64,000 nucleotides of DNA from Favolaschia claudopus (lineage: Eukaryota; Basidiomycota; Agaricomycetes; Agaricales; Mycenaceae): the NCBI GenBank assembly GCA_037176885.1, contig JAWWNJ010000001.1:1302001-1366000 (forward strand), written 5' to 3'. Positions 1-12,145 of this stretch are shown here, one piece after another. Each line of letters starts with the position of its first letter. Within the stretch, counting starts at the first letter, position 1. The notes below the pieces were generated by a model. That model had not been told where the DNA came from. It saw only the letters and a program-made list of their open reading frames with translations, and searched no databases. A program made the position numbers and the translations under genes.

Positions 1-2272
1 GGCTGAGCGATACGCTGTGAGGAACGACGTAGCAAAGGGACTTCGCAGTGGGTTGGTGGGGAAATCAAGCATCGCTTGCGCGAAGAAGCTCCTGTGCAGG
101 TAGAGCATCGCTGGAGAAAGCACGATGAATCAGTCTTTGATTCGACAAGGAGGAGTAAAGGCGACACACTGACTGCACGGTATTGACCGAAGTACAGGCT
201 GCGCAGGCTTGCGGAGCTGGAGTGATAATCTTCTACCCCGTCTGCGCGAGTCGGATACCTTTGAAAGGTTTGTGGCATCATAACTCATCTACCTCAAGGA
301 CGTACGGTTTGTATGAGTCGGGGACAGCGAGTTCACGCACACGACGGTCTAGGTCAAGCACCGTCGCATATCTGGGAGGTTTAGCGGCCAGAGTTGCTTC
401 GGCGAGCGCTATCCATATATCCCGCGAGAAATAATATTTGGAGCGCCATACTAAATCGCGGATTAACGAATGTAGAGTAGTCATGAAAGGAAATCTCGAG
501 ACGCACTACCGGGCCGTACTTTCCCGTCTTCCATCACAGTGGATTCGTCGTCCTCAGGGAATTCGCAGTCGACATACGATAGGTTTATGGCTGGAGGACG
601 ACCCAGTGCGAGACTCTGAGAACGAGATAAAGGGGTATAGTTGCACAGCCAGAGAAAGCGCATACATGGGAAACATCCGCACTGAATACTTCCCAGAACA
701 AGGTTCTGTAGCGTGGTCAGCATCTCGTGTAAGGGTCATAACTGACGACCAACCTGCGCATCTGAACTGTTTTCTGGTCCGTATACCATCGCGCGCTATC
801 GCGATCTGTGTTCGCCATGAGTAACAGCAATGGACAAAACATTCAACAATCAACTTACGCAGTCCTATCTAGAACTTTTGTGAGAGGCAACAAACAATCA
901 TCAACGTAAAGTGCAAGCCGTACGCTCTGGGACAATTTCGCAGCAATCCCCATCAAACACCACGCACTATTCCTTGAATACTTCTTCCCCGCATGACTAT
1001 GATATGTAGCCATCAACCCAATTGCTCGCACAGTATCCACAAGCGGCGTATCATATACAGCGCGCAACCCCAGTGCCGAACGACCTGCACCATAAAAGCG
1101 ATCCGCCTCGCCATTATACGGTGCGAGCCGCAGATCGAATAACGCGCCCAGAGCGAATATGAAAAACAACGCCGAGAGAGCGTGTGCATCAACGGTGGCA
1201 TCAGACGCATAAACTGCTTGAAGGAAGGGTCCCAGCAACTCTTCCCGCTTGAAAGGCCTGAAGAATAGAGCCCCATGTGAGAGATAACACTCGCAAAGAT
1301 CAACCGCCCTAGGATATAGTGGCAGCAGGGTTCGAATATGTTGCAGCTTGGCAGCAAGATGTCGTCCCGACGGAAAAATGTCGCCCATTTCGGCGATATC
1401 TTCGGGTAGGGATGGCTCCGGGTCGGAATTGCCGTCTTCTTCGTCTGAGTAGTCTTCGGCCTGCGGCTTTGAGTATGGACATAGAAAACGAGAAAACTGT
1501 CAAAACTACTTACAACCAAGAGTGTTTCCGCACCAGCCGAACTACCGAAATATTTGACCTCACCTGGTACGATGGGTTCAACATCGAGTCTCGAAGAAGG
1601 GGCTGCATTTATGTTACTCACCTTTGTCGCCCAAGGTCAAAGTACCAAGCGCATCGATCGCCGCTGGATCTCGTTCTTGAAGCGAAGGTTCCGCTTGAGG
1701 TTGCGACGCTTCCGCTGCAAACTTGACGGCAAGCAAATCAGTGGCAAGCAATGGATGCCGTTCGCTCGACACGACAGCCTGAAGGATTGCCAATGCTTCT
1801 TCGAGTTGCCGGATACGCGAACTCATATTTCGTATCTTGTCATGCAGTTGGTCTGTATCAGCCAGAATAAACCTTTGTCGCAATCGCTTCATTCAGACCG
1901 GCTCGATATAGAGGAAAATCAGGCCGCACCTCGTTCCCTGGCCCGCGGATAGATTCCCTGTCGAGGTAAAAATTGATTACACATTCTGGTGGGTGAGGAT
2001 TATTCAAGTTACCCAACGGACAAATACTCTCGCAGCCTCGTCGCGAACAAGAACCACACGGAACGCTCTTGTCGCATTTGAGTTTCAATCGTCGACATTC
2101 TAATAAAACCGCAAAAGTCAGTTGGGTCGTGGGTTCTCCTAGCGACTTTTATACCGGCGCATGACAATTCGCCTCTTAGCCGCTTCAACTCGATATCTTT
2201 CTGCTCCTCCTCAGTAACCGGGCGCCGTGGCTGCCGACGCGCAGAAGTTTTTCCCGTGTTGTCCACAGGCAT
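1..2272 (-). CDS. Zn(II)2Cys6 fungal transcription factor, 3'-partial
   Basis: Predicted nuclear DNA-binding activator or repressor. Exon 1 (from ATG at 2272) ends in GELSCA. A 55-nt intron (2100-2154) then joins it to ECRRLKLKCDKSVPCGSC, giving the binuclear zinc cluster C-x2-C-x6-C followed by CESICPLG. A heptad-rich linker with DTDQLHDKI and RIRQLEEALAIL lies at about 1780-1870. The fungal-specific TF regulatory domain follows over 855-1490 (FLQAVYAS, GLMATYHSHAGKKYSRNSAW, GIAAKLSQS). Typical C-terminal blocks are at 481-723 (LALGRPPAINLSYVDCEFPED) and 278-484 (YATVLDLDRRVRE). The sequence MLYLHRSFFAQAMLDFPTNP, also typical of the family, reaches the left edge, so the C-terminus is missing. 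At least six introns are needed; the border between CPLG and the coiled coil could not be fixed in phase. The target genes cannot be inferred. Confidence 0.85.
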
Positions 2273-2759
2273 GCGAACAGACTATTACAAGAGAGCTTGA
2301 CTGGAACGCAGCAAGAGCTTGAATTCGCCTCAGTAATCGAAGTTGGATACGTCGTGTTGACTAGTGGTGCAGCATACGGCAAACCAAGTTCGGCAAAGAT
2401 AGGCAGGGCCCGAGACCTCTTGGCCGCCCGACTGAATGAGTTCAATTTGTAACCGGGAACATCCAATGACATCCATTTTCAGAATAAGCTCAAATGATGC
2501 GATGATCCTCCGGAGAATTCGAAAACAATCTACTCATCGTGGGCACACAACATATGCCTTTGCCGTACCGAAGTACTAAGGAACAAATATGCGTTCTCGA
2601 CCAATTCTCGACCGCGTTTCGCGCACACAAAATTGAATAGCAGGACTCAGGATTGGACGAAGAATATTTCGCTGCGCTGGACGCATCGATGAGACCGCAA
2701 ATGCATACAATTTATACGCATATCATAACAGCATCATATGAACGTAAAAACACGAGAAT
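2273..2759. other. intergenic region, no gene seen
   Basis: About 490 bases between the start of the zinc-cluster factor and the stop of the S20 gene (both on the minus strand). It should hold the promoter of the former and the 3' UTR of the latter. No coding signal or repeat was recognised. Confidence 0.6.
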
Positions 2760-3323
2760 CTAAGCAGAGATAGTAACCTCAACCTCAACACCAGGCTCCA
2801 AACTAATGCTGGTCTGTAGATCGAAACAAAAATTAGCACCAACCAAGCCACTAGCGGAGACACCACATACGATCTGCTTGACAATCTCGCTCGACGAGTG
2901 CAGGTCAATAAGACGCTTGTGAACCTTGAGTTCATAACGATCCCAAGTCTTGGAACCTTCACCACAGGGCTACATAAAAAAATTCCACATAGGTCAGCCC
3001 AAAACACATTCGCAAATGCACTGCGAGAAGAAGCGCACCGTCTTGCGGGTGGTGATACGGAGCACCTTCGTCGGGAGGCGCACAGGGCCTTTAACCCGAA
3101 GCTGCTTGTCCTTCGCCCGGTTAATCAGGTCGGTCGAGACTGTAATAAATCAAGAGTTCCGATTGAGATACACAGAGCTCTTCGTGGGCGAAAGTGGCCT
3201 ACACTTCTCCAGGTTCTTGACGTTGCTGCTGGTGAGCGTGATACGTATTTTGTGGATTTTTACACCGGGGACAGCGCCCGCGGCATCGTAAGCTTTGTCG
3301 GAATCCTTAGCGACGTAACTCAT
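2760..3323 (-). CDS. RPS20: 40S ribosomal protein S20 (uS10)
   Basis: Small-subunit ribosomal protein of the uS10 family. Four exons splice cleanly by hand: [20 protein letters not shown]...NVKNLEK, then [20 protein letters not shown]...TTRKT, then [20 protein letters not shown]...EIVKQI, then [17 protein letters not shown] and a TAG stop. These are the highly conserved S20 blocks, and the ~120-residue length is that of the family. Acceptors TTACAG, TATGTAG and CTACAG are clear. The start is the first ATG, followed directly by the conserved body. High expression is expected from the family. The upstream region contains the perfect 14-bp palindrome at 3451-3464. Confidence 0.95.
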
Positions 3324-3954
3324 TGTTAGTGGTGAGAATGAGTCAGAAGGTGACTAGAGAACCCAGTTAAGGGAGAAGCAATGAAGGAAACACACAGTAC
3401 GCGCACCTAAGGTGAAGAGTCGTAGAAGACAAAAAGTAGTGTGGGAATCTTCGGCAATTGCCGACTGACTGACAAGCACCTGAAATTTGAATTCAAATTC
3501 AAGTCGCGCTTTGCTTGGGGAGATTTATACATATCCATTTGCACAAATCCTATCAAGTACATTCTATATGTACCGTATGTATGTATGCTACCGAATAAAC
3601 AAAATAATATACCTTTATTCCGATTGCGTGAGTGCAGGTGTGCGTGCGAGGAGGAGAATGACAGAGACAGAGAGAGGAACAGGGAAATGAGAGTGCGAGA
3701 GGAGACGATAATACGTATACTTATCTAAACCGAGACTAAAAAAGAAAACGAAAAAAACGAATGTGCGCCGAAACGTGCTTGTTGCAGATGCTGTAGGACA
3801 TGAAGGATAGTGCGTGATTGTCGTGCAAGGCGATAGAAAAGATGTGATGCTTGTTATTATAACAAGATTGGCGGCGGGATGAAGCCGAAGAAGAGTGCTT
3901 GCGGTGGGTCGTAAAGAGAGCGCGCTGTACGGCGGGAGTAGGTCGCGGGCGTGA
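3324..3954. other. intergenic region with S20 promoter
   Basis: About 630 bases between the S20 start and the methyltransferase stop. It holds a perfect 14-bp palindrome (TCGGCAATTGCCGA, 3451-3464), an AT-rich stretch with TATATGTACCGTATGTATGTATG around 3570-3590, and a purine-rich GAGA-type run at 3650-3705. No gene was recognised. Confidence 0.5.
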
Positions 3955-6900
3955 TTATACAGCAACAGACGACCTAAGGTCAGTCCAAGCCTCGCCTTTG
4001 ATCGCGTTATATACGCGGAACGACCGCACATGCGTAAGCTCATACTCTCCGAACGGATGCGGATCCTCGCGTGGCGTCCTCGGCGGCGTCTCGCTGGTAG
4101 GCGTGCGCGGCATCGGGGGCAGAGCCGGCGGCGCACCAGGAACGCTCCGCGCAGATGCCGGTGTAGGGAAATCCGACGGTATTGGCTCCAGGTCCAGTCG
4201 GCCCTCAGGCATCTCAGGCCAGCGGAAGCGCTCGCGGCGGAAGCTGGATAAAAGAAATCATTCAGCCTCCTCCACCATGAGAAATGAGGAGAACAAAACA
4301 TACCACTCATACTCCCAAAGCGTCTCCTCAAACTCCTCCTCACTCACAACCCTCTTCCCCGTCCCAGGCTCCTTGAACGACGAGATATACTCCGCAAGCG
4401 CAGGCTTACACCCAAGCAACGTCTGCACATGCTTCGTCGCATGCATCTCCAACTCATGCGCGCCAAGCGGAATAAACGTCGAAGGCCACAAAACCAGACC
4501 CGGGTGCTGAACCCGCCCCGAGCTCCACTTCGCCGGACCCGAGGGCCCCGACTCCGAGAACGCGCCAGACGAGGTCGAGGTAGAAGACACCCTCGAAGCA
4601 GCCGACATCGCCGACGCCGTCGACCCGCCTCGCGAATGCTTCATCTTCATGACCGGCGCAGGAGGCAGCTCAATCCCAAGCTGCTTAATCGTCTTGGAAC
4701 TCGACCCCGCAGTGATAGTCTTCGAACTGCTCGCAGCCGTGATCGTCCGGCTGCTCGCCATATGCGAAAGCGTCGGCCCGTCATTGCTATTCGCTCTCGA
4801 CAGAGGGGTCGGCGGCGCAGCCCACTCGTCCGGTGCAGTCCACGTCGAAGCCCCGCGCCCCAGTTGAGGAAGCTGGCCGGTGCTGCCGTTGAGATTGATT
4901 GGCGGCTCCTCGTCACTGGGAGACTCCATGAAATCCTCATCCTCCTCCTCCTCCACACTCTCCTCATCGCTGTCAAACAGATCATCCACCTTCGGCGGCG
5001 ACCGCCGTATCGTCGGAGGCGGCAAAGGACTGCCACCGCCGACGGCAATCCCAAGCCTTCCTGCCGCCTTGGCACTCACACCCTGCGGAAGAGGTGTCTC
5101 CTTAGGGAGCTCCATCTTCGATTTCTTCCGCCGAACCTCTTTCTCCCGCTCCTGCTCAACCCCACTCATCCACGCCTTCACATTCTTCCCCTCCTTATCC
5201 CTCCCACTCTCCCGTATCGTCGCCATACCGCCCATCCCCATCCCCTCCCGCTCCCTCACCTCCTCCCTGATCAACTGTCCCCGAACAGTAACCCCCTCCC
5301 TCTCCTCCGCCCCCAACGGCGCAAGCTTCAAATGCATACTCGCCGGCCTCTCCACCCTCCCCGTCAACCCCCCCAGCTTCCCAACAGCAGCAGGAATCCC
5401 CGCCGGACTACTACAAAACACCTTCGTCAGCAACGGCAGGATAATGTCCGACGGCTTCGTGTGCAGTTTATATTGGCACGCAATCATCCTCGTGAACACC
5501 CGCTCGAGATCTTGCGCGACATTGCGCTGGGTGCTCCACGGGCCGGAAGAAGCAGGCGGTTCGATGGCGGCGGCTGGGAAGGTAGACACGGACGATGCGG
5601 AGGCGGGGGGAGTCATGAGTGAGGAAGGTGATCGAGGTGAGCTGGCGGAAAGGGGGAGAGGCGGGAACGTAGTTTTAGACGAGGCGGATGTGGGAGTAGG
5701 TAACGACGGTCGAGGCGAGGTCGCGGGAATAGGTATCGGCGGCAACGCCCGCACTGGTACAGGCGTTGGAGGAACCTCGTTTTCGCTCTCACTGTCGACA
5801 ATGACATTGACAACGGCAGGAAGCTCCCTTGACGGCGGCGGGATCGATATTACGAGGTGCTCGATACCACTGAACGGCCGTGCGACGTGCGCGGGCTCAT
5901 ACTCCAGTTGTGGAGGCCCGAGAAGCGATATCTTTTTCAGCTCAACGGAACCCCGCTCTGAGCCAACGAGAGTGGAGGCAGCGTCGGTGAAAGAGGAGAT
6001 TGAATGGTCCGAGACAGATTCATCCGACGAGTCGCTGCTGCTCCGTGCGGGGAGGCTCTCGAAGGAAGCATCCGCATCCGAAGCCTCTTCCTCTTCCTCA
6101 TCCGAATCCGAGTCGAAAAACCCAGACGCGTCGGCTGTGGCCGGAGCGCGAGGAGTAGGTGTGCTTGGCGACAATACGTCAGGATGTGCGGTAGGCGTCG
6201 GCGAAAGCGCGCCCGCGTCTGGATCCTCCTCGTCGGCAATCTCAGTCGTTGCCTCATCGACAGGTGCATCCCCATACGGGAAAACCGCCTGGTCATCGAT
6301 GAGTTCGAGACGACCGCCCGGGGCGAGCACACGCGCGACCTCTCGTAATACGTACTCCCATTTCGTGTGGGGAATACACAAGGAGAGATTGGCCATTCGG
6401 ACGAGCTCGAATTGACGGTCGGGGAAAGGGAGTGCGTAGTTGAGAAAGTCGCCGCGGACAAGGCGAATGTTGGGGAGGGTGCCGTCTGTGAGTTGAGGAA
6501 CAACGACGTCGACGAGATCAAGGCCGACGAATTGGGTGCCACGCCATACGCGAGCGGCATCAAGAAGCCATAGACCGGTGCCACAGCCGAGGTCAAGCAC
6601 GCTGGCTGGAGGAGAATTTTGGTATAGGTGGAAAGTGGGTGAGCCGCTGGGGGCAAGCCGGCGCATGAGGTAGTACGTGTATTTCTCGCTATAGACGAGA
6701 AAGGAGCAAGTTAGTAAAGACAGTACTGTACCGAGCAGAAAAAACACGCACTTGTCTAAAACAACGGGGTCATACGCCTGCATATAAGGGACGTCCGAAT
6801 AAGGGTGGAGCTTCATCCTGCGGCGAGTACGCCACGCGTCGTCCCGAACGAAACGCTCGGGTGCCGGAACAATTTCGTCGAGTGGGTCGTCCGAATCGTG

Positions 6901-7401
6901 GTCCGAACCGCCGGAGTGCGTGCTGCCACTAGACGAGTCGCCCAGGGGTGGCACAACGATGGGAATAGGACTGAAACTCGAAGACATCGAGGAAGTGCGA
7001 GATGACGAGGGACCGTCATCCGGAGTAGTCGCCGCCGCCGCGGTGGAGGAGATGAGGGACGCGAGCGAGACCTTCTTCCGAAGGCCAAAACCAAAGCGAC
7101 TGGAAGACCTTTCGTCTGGAAACGGAGAGAGGGAGTTCTTGTTATAATCTTTATCTTTTTCGCCACGATCCTTGTCTTTCTCCTTCTTGTTGAAGGAAAA
7201 AGTCATGCCTGCGGACACCGAGCGAGATATGATGCTCGGCGCGGATGGCGGGCGCGTTGAAGACGGCGGGGGTTGGTTGTTGTGTAGTCTAGATAGTCTG
7301 TAGTGAGGCTCTGAAGTAGCCGAGTTCTCGCGGAGATGCATGTCTTGGGTGGCAGACGGAGGCTGAAGCGAGAGCGAGCGAGCGACGTCCATTGCAGCCA
7401 T
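3955..7401 (-). CDS. very large SAM-dependent methyltransferase with disordered insertions
   Basis: Class I methyltransferase; substrate unknown. The N-terminal ~190 residues are Ser/Pro-rich. The Rossmann fold starts near residue 245 with motif I VLDLGCGTGLWLLDAA, then FVGLDLVDVVVPQL, RLVRGDFLNYALPFPDRQFE and VLAPGGRLELIDD. A ~250-residue acidic Ser/Asp/Glu-rich tract follows. The fold's C-terminal part resumes at QDLERVFTRMIACQYKLHTK, another disordered tract follows, and a conserved C-terminal block ends in EYECFRRERFRWPEMPEG. Two introns are hidden in open frame: 6689-6751 (63 nt, with a TTTACTAAC branch site) and 4244-4303 (60 nt). Both lengths are multiples of three. Splicing the second replaces an early stop at 4258 with a final exon ending at 3955. 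The layout (fold, long disorder, conserved tail) resembles a family of uncharacterised basidiomycete methyltransferases. Confidence 0.85.
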
Positions 7402-7626
7402 TTATTGAGCGGGGTCTGGCCACCCAGTAGAATAGAAAGCAATAGAAGCGATAGACTGCAAAGTGTACAATGGCGGTTAAGGTCAAAGGGTCAAATGGCT
7501 CAATCCGGTTTCACTTCCGCTTTGACAGGTTCCCCAAATAGAGCAGCATCACAGATTCACAGCGTCCAAGAACGGAACAAAGCAGTAGTTCAAGTCATTG
7601 TACTGTAAACATACACTACACTAATC

Positions 7627-8059
7627 CTAGTCCTCGTCTTTGCGTGGGGGAGGGCCACAGGGTTGAAGCATTTTCTAAGCGAATGGTGAGTGATATGTTT
7701 CACGAGAAGAATCACGCCGAACCTCAGTCATTTCAAACCTGATGCGACCCTTCGACTCGCCATCTGCAATTGCAAGAAACGACGTCAACGTGGGGTGACC
7801 CACTATCGTGGCGAGCGTATCACGGTGCTGATGCGTCACCCAGTCGCTGTATTTTTTCAAATGAGCAATCCGGATTGCCACAAATCGCAAGAACTGTACG
7901 CACTACTTGGACAAATCCGCATGCCCTTGTGTTTATTGTCAGCGTACGCCATACTCCAGGAAGACGAAAGAACTGACCTGTGCCGGTGTACCTGGCGTGA
8001 ACTTGACAGATATCACAAGTAATTAGTTTGAATTGTGGTGCAAAAACGAGACGACGCAC
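7627..8059 (-). CDS. SF3B5: splicing factor 3B subunit 5 (SF3b10), N-terminus unresolved
   Basis: Small subunit of the SF3b complex of the U2 snRNP, which binds the intron branch site. The spliced product contains HARYTGTGHADLSKYDW, VTHQHRDTLATIVGHPTLTS, FLAIADGESKGRIRFEMTE and KMLQPCGPPPRKDED, matching the family along its length (usually 85-90 residues). Exons by hand: up to GGCACAG, a 22-nt microexon (7904-7925, encoding HADLSK), the main exon to MTE, and a last exon ending in TAG at 7627-7629. The donor after MTE is GTTCGG, which is weak. Upstream frame APQFKL resembles the family's N-terminus, but I could not find its start codon, so 8059 is only the edge of open frame. Confidence 0.8.
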
Positions 8060-9813
8060 GGTGTTCTAGCTGGGTGTTTGCAGTGTACCGCAGCTCCGAA
8101 GACTACTTGCCCACCTCAAAAAATCAAGAACCAAAGCCGAGAGAGCAGTTGAGCCGACGCACCATTCTGGTCGGGAAGCAGCGGTTGTGTGCACGTGGTT
8201 TTGTTGATTTCGAGGCCAAATTTGGCAAGAGACACCCACTCACGACTCACGAGTCACGGCTGTGTCTTTACCTCCGCCACTGCCTGCCGCTAGTCATCCT
8301 AGGTCCTCCCCCCGTTGTGGACGGGACACGACAAGGACATTTAGCGGCCTCTCTCGAATTTATGGGCCTTCCTTGGGAGTTCTGTGGCTGCCTGGCCATT
8401 CTTCCCTTTTTTCTCGGGTTGTCGAGGTCGAGGTCGTCGTCTCAATCTCATCATGAACCCCAAGCCATCTTACCCCGCCTCCAATGCCGATGCTTACCAC
8501 AACTCTATGCCGACGGAGAAATCGAGCTCATGACGCGCTGCCATTCTGTCAAGCATCTCCCGGTCTCGGTGTAATGTATCTCAAAGGTTCTATTAATTCA
8601 TGCTATATTCAATGGCAATAGTATGTCGCTCCGTGTCTTGTCTGTATCGCGACACTTCGCCCTGGTCTTGAACCGAAGAACCTCAAGCAACTCGCGGTCT
8701 TTTCTCCAGGCGCCACACAACATAATGATTATAATTCAAATTTATGTTTCCTGCCTTGTCAGCGTGCATGGCTGGACATCCTAAATGCGAAGCCCCGCCA
8801 ATGGCAAAAGCGACTTGCTCCTCGACCTTCTCGCGTTGTGTCGCGCCTTTCTTTCGCCCTTTCAATACTTTCAATAAACCGAAAATCTTTCGTCGAACCA
8901 GGCAATTGGCAGGAACGGAACACCCTCTTCAAAATCCGAACTCCCGTTCTCGCCTCAAGATAGATGTAGTGCAGTGGTCGGTTCCTCGGCCGTATCTCCC
9001 TCTATTCCCAGACGGCAACATTTTCAGCCCCGAAGATAAATAGCTCGCGAGGCCACAGTCACAACAGGCTTGCCCACCCGTGAACCACGTGTCCGAACCC
9101 TGCTGAAAACGCACCTCAACGACGAAGCAACAAGTCGCTGAGATGTTTGGTACAGGGTCTGCAATGCGAACGAAAACGGTTCCGAGTTCACTGGAATGTA
9201 CTTGCACGACACTCTTCCTTTTCCCGAGATCCCACACATCTACCGCAACCTCTCGAGCAGGCTCAAGTCAACAGTTACCCTATTATTGAGCGTCCCGACT
9301 CGGTGGTCGGTGTTGAACATCTGTGACCCGCAAGTTGCCCGCAAGTGACCGTCTCAATTCTATGTTATGTTTGCGTAAGCCTAACTTCTGGCTCGTGTGA
9401 TATCCCGACAGGATTCTTTTACTAGAGACCGAGCTCACGCTTCCCATCGTTGCGGCTCATCCTTTTCTCTAACGTCGTGAAAATTCCAAGTTCACCTTCA
9501 GCCACTTCCCATTCAGCATACAATGCTTCGCCTTCAGCCTATGTCCGAATCCGAACATTTCACTCGCGAGCTTGCACGCAAGATCTGTGAGAACAGAAGG
9601 CAGTCAGATTTCGAGAGAATCCCCGCGCGTCAACAATTCTGTCTCGGTCCTAAAACAGAAATATCCGCTCGAATTCGGCACTCAATTGTCAATACTGCGA
9701 ATTTATGTGTCTACTTCACAGCAAGGAGTTCCAGCTGTCACGAAACGGAATCTCGCGTTTGTACTGGAAAACCTACTTGAATGCACCCAGCAGCAATACA
9801 TACCAAATCGGCT
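8060..9813. other. 1.75-kb region without a recognisable gene
   Basis: No family was recognised on either strand. A 26-codon ATG frame at 8453-8533 (+) has a plausible Pro/Ser/Asn composition (starts MNPKPSYPASN) and could be a first exon or a micro-ORF. A stretch at 9600-9800 (+) reads KQKYPLEFGTQLSILRIYV in one frame, without start or homology I recognise. Otherwise this is unassigned intergenic sequence. Confidence 0.4.
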
Positions 9814-11874
9814 CTATTGTGTCGCTGTTTCACCCAATACCCTTTCCAACTCTTTATCCAACTTTGGTCCATCGAGAAAAGACACCCACGGCACCACTCT
9901 CAATAGCTCCCTCCCCACCTGCGATTTGAGCCTGCGCACGGGAACTACAAGATCCATGTACGAAGTAGCCTCGTTCACCCGTATTATTTCCATACTCATC
10001 GGGCCCATGTTTTGAGCGGCTCGTGCAGCAGCGGCTAATTCCCCTATTTCACCGGAATCCGAAGTCCGAATCTGGGGAAGCCTATTCGAAATACCAAGCC
10101 AGTGTATCTGCATGGGAGCCTCTGTGTAATCATATATGGTGCACAATTGGCTGTTTTTGTTTCCGGCCATGAATCGGACGTTTTCGCCGGCGAGTGAGGT
10201 CCTCACGGTTGGATGGTGATGCTGACTGTTCGCAAGGAAGCGCAGAAACTCGTATTCCCTTGTGGAGTAATGGAGGAGCATTCCTGTTGATGGAGCGTAA
10301 GTTCAAATTCATGGTCGGGGCATGGATGAAATGGGCACACTTTTCCTATGTATGCAATAATATGCACAAGCTTCACGATGACCGGCTCGCCAGTCCACAG
10401 TTTGGCAAGTCGGAGAGCAATACAGGTATGCGCAGCACCCTGAACAACGCTTGAGATCATTCTTGTGTAAACGAGTCATGCACTGCCAGGCGCGGATTGA
10501 AAACGAAAGCTGTATACACCGGAACGCGGCTTACCTCCGCATTATCGCAAGTCCGTTGCCTTGTATTAAACTGATCCAAGACTTCCGATCGTTGGTGAAA
10601 AGTGTCAGCGAAGGTTTTAGATGCTTCAATAAGTTTTTCTGCGTAAATGGGAGTGTCGTGCTCCGGATGACTCCAGTGTGCCCGAAGATCGAAAAGAAGG
10701 TGGTAATGTACAGTCGCCGGAGCAAGTATATCAAGGAGGAAAATGCACAGGATGTCATCCAGCTCCCGCCACGGCGAGGTGCGTCTCCCGCACGCCTGCA
10801 TAATGTTGCACAACCCGTGCTGGACAGCTGTTCTGAGACACCTATCTCCACGAGGGTGCCGAAAGAGCCCGACCAGTAGTTGGAGATTCCTTCGCATTAA
10901 CGCCTGTAGGTTCGAAGTCACCTTTCCAGAAGGTATGCTGGAAAGACAAACGGCGGCTTCCGTTACGGCCTGTACAAATCCCCGGGGGATGAGAGCGAGG
11001 CAAAGTGGGTTGGGTTTTTCAGTCTTGGTTTCTTCCATCTTGCTCGTTCGATAGACAGCTGCTACGATCTCAAATACAGATTTGAGCCCGAAAAGGGACG
11101 TCAAATCATCTTCGTTGAACGGGATAGCAAAGTCAGAGATTCGGAGGACCAAGTCGGCCAAGTCAGTGATAGAACCACCAACTCCGTCCAAAATTTCATC
11201 CAAGGAGGGGTCTGCCAAATGAAGAAAATCTTTAACCATTGCCAGGACGTTTTGACTTTCGTGAAAGTCCTCCCTGCGCGAGAACATGCTCCAGGTGCGT
11301 ATGGCGACGGAGAGACACCCAGAAGTGGAGGTGATCAGCTTTCTGTTAGCTGTATCATCGCACATAACGTAGCAGAAGGACATGAGGCCCCCATGAAAGT
11401 TCTTCTCGTCGGTGATATAGGTTGTGACGTGAAGCAATCTATGGTAGGTCATGATAAATTGAAACCAAGGCCACACCCGTGGCCACAGATCCGGGCAAGC
11501 TTTTGGAGGAGGATATGCCGTGAGGATCCCGTTCAGCGCAAGTACTGCCGCGGTACAGTCGCTGACAATGAGTTCAGAAGGTGACTCGAGCCCGTCGATG
11601 GTTGGAATCCGTGAGGGATCCAGAAACTGATGAAAGACGGGCAGAAGACAAAGAACGTGGGGTGCGGGCATGTTATTTAATGCGAGCCCTACTTGGGTGA
11701 TGTCTGCGGGATCTAGACGATTCTGGAGATGAGACCGCATCATGCCCTTGGCGAGCTTCTACAGAGTGCATAAGTTGTCGATGAACATACTTACTCTTCG
11801 ACGAGCTGGAGCAGACTCACCCGTAGTTCTAGCGGGAGGCGGTCTAAGTTGCGGGGGTGAATCGCTGGATGCAT
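9814..11874 (-). CDS. MYND-type zinc-finger protein with long helical N-terminus
   Basis: A short first exon (ATG at 11874, MHPAIHPRNLDRLPLELR) is followed by a long exon to 10520. That exon encodes a helix-rich region without a named domain (VGLALNNMPAPHVLCLLPVF, LVGLFRHPRGDRCLRTAVQH). The exon ends in RTCDNAE at a GTAAGC donor. The next exon starts at a CAG acceptor with CMTRLHKNDLKRCSGC, then CAYLYCSPTCQTVDW and RAGHREAC, completing the Cys/His pattern of a MYND finger. A C-terminal exon (ATG-like MLLHYSTREYEFLRFLAN) runs to 9814. MYND fingers mediate protein-protein contacts. Agaricomycetes have large families of such proteins without known roles, and I cannot assign one. It is divergent from the gene at 12146, sharing a ~270-bp upstream region. 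Confidence 0.82.
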
Positions 11875-12145
11875 GGGAGATATAGTCCGGTAACAAGAGT
11901 CAAAGGTTGAAACGTTAAAGTTTGAACGCCCTTTTCAGGATTGTCGGTCGAAGATTCGAACGAACGCGGGGATCACAATTCTAGGCGGGCCCTTGTACTT
12001 TGCCTCACTTACGAGGCAGTTGTCGACTGTATGAGAATTGGGTACATGAAAGTTCAAGACACGGGAGGATGAAGCGCTTGGGCCATGCCCATAAATGGCA
12101 GTCCCATCAACAACGCGTTTCTTGCCTTCTACCATTACAATCCAA

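Noticed and set aside
4880..6415. Long antisense open frame (511 codons) opposite the methyltransferase
   Set aside because: It is a low-complexity mirror of the GC- and Ser/Pro/Asp-rich sense frame and shows no motif; the sense strand carries the methyltransferase signature.
9572..10015. Plus-strand gene overlapping the 3' end of the MYND gene
   Set aside because: Its downstream half is antisense to a well-supported exon and the upstream half shows no domain; only a short stretch near 9650-9800 looks coding-like.
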